From Brevundimonas fontaquae (GTDB taxonomy: Bacteria; Pseudomonadota; Alphaproteobacteria; Caulobacterales; Caulobacteraceae), in the NCBI RefSeq assembly GCF_017086445.1, contig NZ_CP070968.1, positions 3,236,603 through 3,300,602 of the forward strand: a stretch of 64,000 bases of DNA, in the 5' to 3' direction. The notes below the pieces were generated by a model. The model saw only the letters and a list, made by a program, of their open reading frames with translations, was not told the origin of the DNA and ran no database searches. Below, piece after piece: positions 60,360 to 64,000 of this stretch. Made by a program: the position numbers and the translations under genes. Within the stretch, counting starts at the first letter, position 1; the number at the start of each line of letters is the position of its first letter.

Positions 60360-62888
60360 TTAGAAGAGGATCTTGCGCAGATTGATGCGGAAGACGCGCC
60401 CCTGAGGGTCCAGATAGTCGCGCTGATAGTTGACCGGCGTTACGCCGTCGCTGCTGGTCACCGAGACGCGGTCGTCAAAGATGTTCTGAACGCCGAAACC
60501 GATCCGCGTGCCCTTCAGGAACGGGAAGCGCTCGACCCACGAAGTGCGTTGGGTCAGGTCGGCGAAGGCGAACAGATTGACCGTGGTCCGGCCCGAGAAG
60601 TCCAGATCGGGCGACCCCAGCGCGTCGCCATTGACTGTCGTGCCCGAGCGCCAGTTGGCGTTGACGAAGGCGCCCACGCCGTTTCTGGATAGGCCGGTCT
60701 GAAGCTGGACCTCATGACGCGACTGACCGCCCGAGCCGGAGATGGAATCGCCGTCCAGCAGATCCAGCGGCGTCAGACCGTCGCGAATGGTGACCTCGTC
60801 CTGGACACGCCAGGTGTGGGTCAGCGACAGGTTGAAAATGCCTTGGCCGGGCTGCATTCCCGATCCCCGCCCGCCGCGCATCCGTCCGCCGCCGCCGGGG
60901 CCGCCGGGGCCGCCCATCATCATCATTCCCCCGCCAGGACCGCCGCGTCCGCCCGGACCACGGCCACCCGCAGCCGCCGGGTTCGGCTTGCCGAACGGGC
61001 GCGAGAAGTTGAAGCCCCACTGAACGTCCTGCTGCTCGCGCTTGAAGAAGTTCAGCGCACGGGCGTCGATGGACACCAGATTGCCGTCCGCATCGCGAAC
61101 GAACCGATCCGGCAGGGCTGCCTCAAGGTCGGGCGTGATGGCCGGGAAGCTGGAGATTTCGTTGTCCGCCTCGGTGCGGGTGTAGGCCAGGTTCAGCCGG
61201 AAATCCTTGTCCGACACCGGCTGCCAGTTCATGCCCAGCTTCAGGATGCGCCGATCCTCGGCCTGCAGATTGGGATCGCCGCCGGTGATGCGGTTGATCT
61301 CGACGGTCTGGCCGGTGCGGAAGTCGAAGACCGGCGTATTCGGCGTAGATACTGTCGGGTCGTTCAACTGCTGGACCGTCGGGGCCTTGCCCTCGTCGGA
61401 ATAGTTGGCCGAGAAGGACAGCCGCTCGACCGGCGACCAGTTCAGCCCGGCCCCGACCGAGGACACGCCGCCGAAGTCGGACAGCTCCTGATAGGCCAGG
61501 TTCAGATTGGCCGACAGGTCACCGATCTTGGGCAGGACGCCGCGCTCGACGTTGGAGATCGGCAGGTCGAAGTTGGCCTGGACGCTGCCCGAGTTGCGCG
61601 ACTGCGACCGATCCACGGCCACGCCCGAACGCAGGCTCTCGGAGTCAAGCGATTGATAGCCGGCCCCGACCTTGATGGTCGAGGTGATGTCGCCGGCTGG
61701 CAGCTCATAGGGACGCCCGTTCAGCACCAGTTCCGCCGTCGCCGTCTGGGCCACGGAGTTGGCGGTGTCGCGCGGTCTCACCACGGCCCGGTCGGTCAGA
61801 TCGCCGAACGGATTGACGGTCAGATCGCCCGCGATGAGATCCTGCAGCGCATTCGCATCGACGCCGCGCCCCGTTGAGGTGTCGGTCTCGACGCGGCTGT
61901 ATTCCCCCGTCGCCGTCCAACGCCAGTCGCCGACATAGCCGTCGAACACGGTGCCCAGTTCGGCCGTACGGGTATCGGTCTTGCGCGTCAGGGCGCCGGG
62001 CAGGTCCAGATAGCTGAACAGATTGACGTCCTGGCCGGTCGGCGAGAACGGATTGGTCCCCGGCACGGTCAGCTGAACATTGGGCAGCCCCTGGTAGCTG
62101 AAGCTGTTTGAGTCCTCCACGCTGCCGCTCAGCGTCATGCCGACCTTGTCGTTCAGGTCGTGCTTGTAGGTCCCCGACACCGATAGCTCGTCCGTCTTGG
62201 GCAGCAGGGTGCGATAGGCGTTGGCCAGTTCGCTGTCGCCGCCGGCCGTCGTGCTGCGGTCGATGTCGCGCTCGGTCTCGAACAGGGTGTTGGAGGTCGT
62301 GCCGTTGATATCGACCGACCAGCGATCCGAGCCGGCGATGCGAAGGACGTTGTTCTCGCTGGCGGTGGTCGTGCGACCGCCTTGCTCAGGCCGGCTGACG
62401 TTGACCGAAGCGGTCAGGGACTTGAAGTCCGCCTTCAGCACGATGTTCACCACCCGCTGATTGGCGCTGTAGCCATAGGACAGCGCGGTCTCTTCCGGCA
62501 GGACGTCGAACCGTTCGATGGCCTCGGGCGGAATGCCGCGGATCTCGCGAAAGCCCGAGATACGCCGTCCGTTGACCAGGAAGACCGGAGACCCGCCGCG
62601 CGCGCTGCGGGTCTGGGCCTCCAGCAGGGTGATCAGCTCGCCGATGTTGGTCGCGCCGAACGCCTGGATCTGGGCGGAGTCATAAGAGACGATCGGTTCC
62701 TGCCCACCCAGGGCCACCCCGCGCCGCGCCGCCGTCACCTCCACGTCCGGCAGAACGACCGTCGGCTCCTCCTGCTGGACCTGCGCCTGGGCTTCTACCG
62801 GCTGGGCCTCGTTGGTTTGGGCCTGAACAGGCTGGACGACACCGGCGGCGGGGGCCAGCGCAAGCAGGAGAAGCGCGGTCTGGGTCAT
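60360..62888 (-). CDS. TonB-dependent outer-membrane receptor with Gly/Met-rich insert
   Basis: 842 residues. Signal peptide to about residue 24, a Gln-rich linker, plug domain (about 45-150, with NIGELITLLEAQTRS and VFLVNGRRISGFREI) and a C-terminal beta barrel ending in NLRKILF with a terminal Phe. A low-complexity segment of glycine, arginine and a run of methionines lies at about residues 635-675 (DNA 60862-60985), probably in an extracellular loop or periplasmic turn. It belongs to the Caulobacter-type receptors without a recognised ligand. Confidence 0.9.
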   Translation of the reverse strand: MTQTALLLLALAPAAGVVQPVQAQTNEAQPVEAQAQVQQEEPTVVLPDVEVTAARRGVALGGQEPIVSYDSAQIQAFGATNIGELITLLEAQTRSARGGSPVFLVNGRRISGFREIRGIPPEAIERFDVLPEETALSYGYSANQRVVNIVLKADFKSLTASVNVSRPEQGGRTTTASENNVLRIAGSDRWSVDINGTTSNTLFETERDIDRSTTAGGDSELANAYRTLLPKTDELSVSGTYKHDLNDKVGMTLSGSVEDSNSFSYQGLPNVQLTVPGTNPFSPTGQDVNLFSYLDLPGALTRKTDTRTAELGTVFDGYVGDWRWTATGEYSRVETDTSTGRGVDANALQDLIAGDLTVNPFGDLTDRAVVRPRDTANSVAQTATAELVLNGRPYELPAGDITSTIKVGAGYQSLDSESLRSGVAVDRSQSRNSGSVQANFDLPISNVERGVLPKIGDLSANLNLAYQELSDFGGVSSVGAGLNWSPVERLSFSANYSDEGKAPTVQQLNDPTVSTPNTPVFDFRTGQTVEINRITGGDPNLQAEDRRILKLGMNWQPVSDKDFRLNLAYTRTEADNEISSFPAITPDLEAALPDRFVRDADGNLVSIDARALNFFKREQQDVQWGFNFSRPFGKPNPAAAGGRGPGGRGGPGGGMMMMGGPGGPGGGGRMRGGRGSGMQPGQGIFNLSLTHTWRVQDEVTIRDGLTPLDLLDGDSISGSGGQSRHEVQLQTGLSRNGVGAFVNANWRSGTTVNGDALGSPDLDFSGRTTVNLFAFADLTQRTSWVERFPFLKGTRIGFGVQNIFDDRVSVTSSDGVTPVNYQRDYLDPQGRVFRINLRKILF

Positions 62889-62971
62889 GGAACGACGATC
62901 CGGGAGATGATTTCAGCCCTTGTCAGGACGGGACAAACATGGCCGTAAAACGACACAATTCATGAACAAAG

Positions 62972-62992
62972 TGAAAGCGTTGCGCGCTTTCA
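62972..62992. promoter_or_regulatory. Candidate operator of the TonB receptor gene
   Basis: TGAAAGCG at 62972-62979 and CGCTTTCA at 62985-62992 are perfect 8-bp inverted arms with a 5-bp spacer. It lies about 84 bp upstream of the receptor start. The half-site resembles those of LacI-family regulators, though they usually have contiguous arms. Confidence 0.45.
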
Positions 62993-63131
62993 ACAGAATG
63001 CAAAAACCTGCGACGGAAAGCCCGTCACAGCGCGTTAAAAACTGTTGGGTTGCATTCTGAAGGCGGCCTGCAAGGTGCGCTCAAACAGGCGTCTTGGCCC
63101 AACCTCGGAGTCCAGCGATGAAGACTCCGCG

Positions 63132-63160
63132 TTGACCGCCTCCGGGCTTTCGGCTATAGG
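63132..63160 (+). promoter_or_regulatory. Promoter of rpsT
   Basis: TTGACC at 63132-63137 and TATAGG at 63155-63160, 17 bp apart, within GGCTATAGG as in Caulobacter housekeeping promoters. The leader to rpsT is about 60 nt. Confidence 0.7.
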
Positions 63161-63227
63161 CCCGCCCTCTTGAGATTTCCGCGCCGTGGACGTGTGCTCC
63201 GCGGCGTTTTCCGTTCGAAGGTTTGAC

Positions 63228-63497
63228 ATGGCCAACAACCCCGGCGCCCGCAAGGCGATCCGCAAGATCGAAGCGCGTACCGAAGTGAACAAGGCGCGCC
63301 GTTCGCGCGTCCGCACCTATCTGCGCAAGTTCCAGGAAGCTCTGGCCGGCGGCGACGCCGCCGTCGCCAAGACCGCCTTCATCGAGGCTCAGTCCGAGCT
63401 GATGCGCGCGGTCTCCAAGGGCGTCGTTCACAAGAACACCGGCTCGCGCAAGGTCTCGCGTCTGGCCGCCCAGCTGAAGAAGCTGTCGGCCGCCTGA
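63228..63497 (+). CDS. rpsT: 30S ribosomal protein S20
   Basis: 89 residues, basic and helical. S20 hallmarks: [32 protein letters not shown], and the C-terminal [20 protein letters not shown]. The ATG at 63228 gives the conserved N-terminus. In Caulobacterales rpsT lies directly upstream of dnaA, which agrees with the partial frame at the window end. A terminator follows at 63566. Confidence 0.98.
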   Translation: MANNPGARKAIRKIEARTEVNKARRSRVRTYLRKFQEALAGGDAAVAKTAFIEAQSELMRAVSKGVVHKNTGSRKVSRLAAQLKKLSAA

Positions 63498-63565
63498 GCC
63501 AAAATTAATCCAACAGCAAACGGAGCAGCTGTCGCTGTTTCGTTGTGGGATTATCAAGCAAGATC

Positions 63566-63599
63566 AACGGCGAAGGCGCGCAAGCTCCTTCGCCGTTTT
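63566..63599 (+). terminator. Rho-independent terminator of rpsT
   Basis: AACGGCGAAGG (63566-63576) pairs with CCTTCGCCGTT (63587-63597), with TTTT at the 3' end. Confidence 0.88.
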
Positions 63600-63686
63600 G
63601 CGTTGCGGCGCTAACTGTCAAAATTCAAAACTGCGATCGACGAGCCTCGATCTCTCCGAAATTCCAAGCGGTGTCAGGGTTTGGCG

Positions 63687-63723
63687 GAGTCAAACAATTT
63701 AACTGCGAATCGACCAACGAATC
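63687..63723. promoter_or_regulatory. Cluster of three GANTC sites upstream of the presumed dnaA
   Basis: GAGTC at 63687-63691, GAATC at 63707-63711 and GAATC at 63719-63723. GANTC is the target of the CcrM methylase, and methylation of the dnaA promoter affects its transcription in Caulobacter. The stretch is also AT-richer than its surroundings, as expected of a promoter. Confidence 0.55.
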
Positions 63724-63853
63724 AGCGTTGACCCACCGGGCTCTCGGCGTAAGTTTTGGCCTCTAACGCACTTCCATCCCAGCACGGATGAAGACGGCGC
63801 GGAGCTTAGGTTTCGCGTTGGCGGGAGATGTCTGTTCAGAGGTTAGACCCCGT

Positions 63854-63874
63854 CCGAAAAGCATCGCTTTTCGG
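63854..63874 (+). other. Perfect hairpin in the presumed dnaA leader
   Basis: CCGAAAAGC (63854-63862) and GCTTTTCGG (63866-63874) are exact complements around ATC, 79 bases before the putative start. No T-run follows, so it is not a standard terminator. It could be a structural element of the 5' untranslated region. Otherwise 63600-63952 contains no gene I can support. Confidence 0.5.
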
Positions 63875-63952
63875 CGCAGGAGAAGTCGTCCCTGAGCCAT
63901 CGCCCTGAAGCGCGGAAGGTCGGAATGGTTCTTCTAGGGTGAGCGGGCAAAG

Positions 63953-64000
63953 ATGGTTGGGGGCGCAACGGCGATGGCAGGCGGAACGAAGACGTCGGGA
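63953..64000 (+). CDS. dnaA: Partial gene, probably dnaA 5' end
   Basis: An open frame from the ATG at 63953 runs to the window edge (16 codons, MVGGATAMAGGTKTSG); an in-frame ATG at 63974 is another possible start. The visible residues carry no diagnostic motif. The call as dnaA rests on position: rpsT is followed by dnaA in Caulobacterales, and GANTC sites lie upstream. No strong ribosome binding site is seen. Confidence 0.55.
   Translation, partial: MVGGATAMAGGTKTSG

Larger units (their letters stand above)
62889..63227. other. Divergent promoter region between TonB receptor and rpsT
   Basis: This 339-bp stretch holds no gene. It contains the dyad TGAAAGCG-N5-CGCTTTCA (62972-62992), an 8-bp inverted pair GAATGCAA (62996-63003) / TTGCATTC (63050-63057), a hairpin CGGAGTC/GACTCCG (about 63104-63128) and the rpsT promoter at 63132-63160. 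Confidence 0.6.

Noticed and set aside
63545..63766. A 73-codon frame after rpsT
   Set aside because: It begins inside the rpsT terminator, lacks a ribosome binding site and has no plausible protein pattern.
63498..63952. Chromosome origin (DnaA box cluster) near rpsT
   Set aside because: I see no TTATCCACA or close variants, only GANTC sites and hairpins, so I do not call an origin in this stretch.

Overview
The window is high-GC chromosomal DNA of a Caulobacteraceae-type alphaproteobacterium, most likely Brevundimonas or a close relative. The evidence is the twelve-gene chemotaxis cluster in the order recalled from Caulobacter crescentus (mcpA-cheX-cheYI-cheA-cheW-cheR-cheB-cheYII-cheD-cheU-cheYIII-cheE), the TonB receptor and TorF-type porin, the fdxA-carD block beside an SUV3-like helicase, and rpsT lying just before what looks like the 5' end of dnaA with GANTC (CcrM-type) sites between them. 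Genus is an inference; no 16S gene is present.

Layout. 1-8.3 kb: a truncated S9 peptidase, a ribokinase/nucleoside hydrolase pair, a racemase-hxlR operon divergent from an SDR gene, a DUF3253/D-cysteine desulfhydrase pair and a lipoprotein. 8.3-12.7 kb: DUF4260 and a divergent TetR gene around a double operator, the TIGR02587/TIGR02588 pair, then a TPP riboswitch and thiC. 12.8-14.8 kb: a small accessory patch with an AT-richer P-loop ATPase of unknown function, a zeta-toxin-like kinase and a 58-residue partner. 14.8-18.2 kb: several long palindromic repeats, an HTH protein invaded by one of them, a DsbA-like oxidoreductase and a DUF1206 membrane protein. 18.3-22.2 kb: a Crp/Fnr regulator, a PhoP/PhoQ-like two-component operon with matching 11-bp direct-repeat boxes on both sides of its divergent promoter region, and tRNA-Arg(CCT).

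22.4-32.0 kb is the chemotaxis operon, whose receptor ends in a CheR/CheB-tether-like pentapeptide. 32.0-35.1 kb: a porin and a FixLJ-like pair. 35.1-41 kb: an RNA helicase, an S4 protein, YceI, FdxA, CarD, DUF3617 and L28. 41-49.6 kb: M1 peptidase, transglutaminase, heme oxygenase plus bacteriophytochrome kinase, an EamA exporter, cold shock protein, extensin-like protein and PPK2. 49.6-54 kb: Rieske protein, gpsA and tsaD diverging from hemC-hemD and tRNA-Thr(CGT). 54-56.1 kb: an XRE regulator and a four-gene operon led by a LuxR-type protein with a C-terminal membrane anchor. 56.2-63.5 kb: metK behind a palindromic operator, a pentapeptide-repeat protein, a deaminase, gpmA, a 25-residue membrane peptide, a TonB-dependent receptor and rpsT.

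Most of the window is ordinary core genome. The parts I think deserve a second look are the AT-rich ATPase with the zeta-like pair, the membrane-tethered LuxR operon, the readable operators (TetR, PhoP-like, metK, Crp-adjacent dyads), and the presumptive dnaA leader. All functional statements come from reading motifs; no database search was run.
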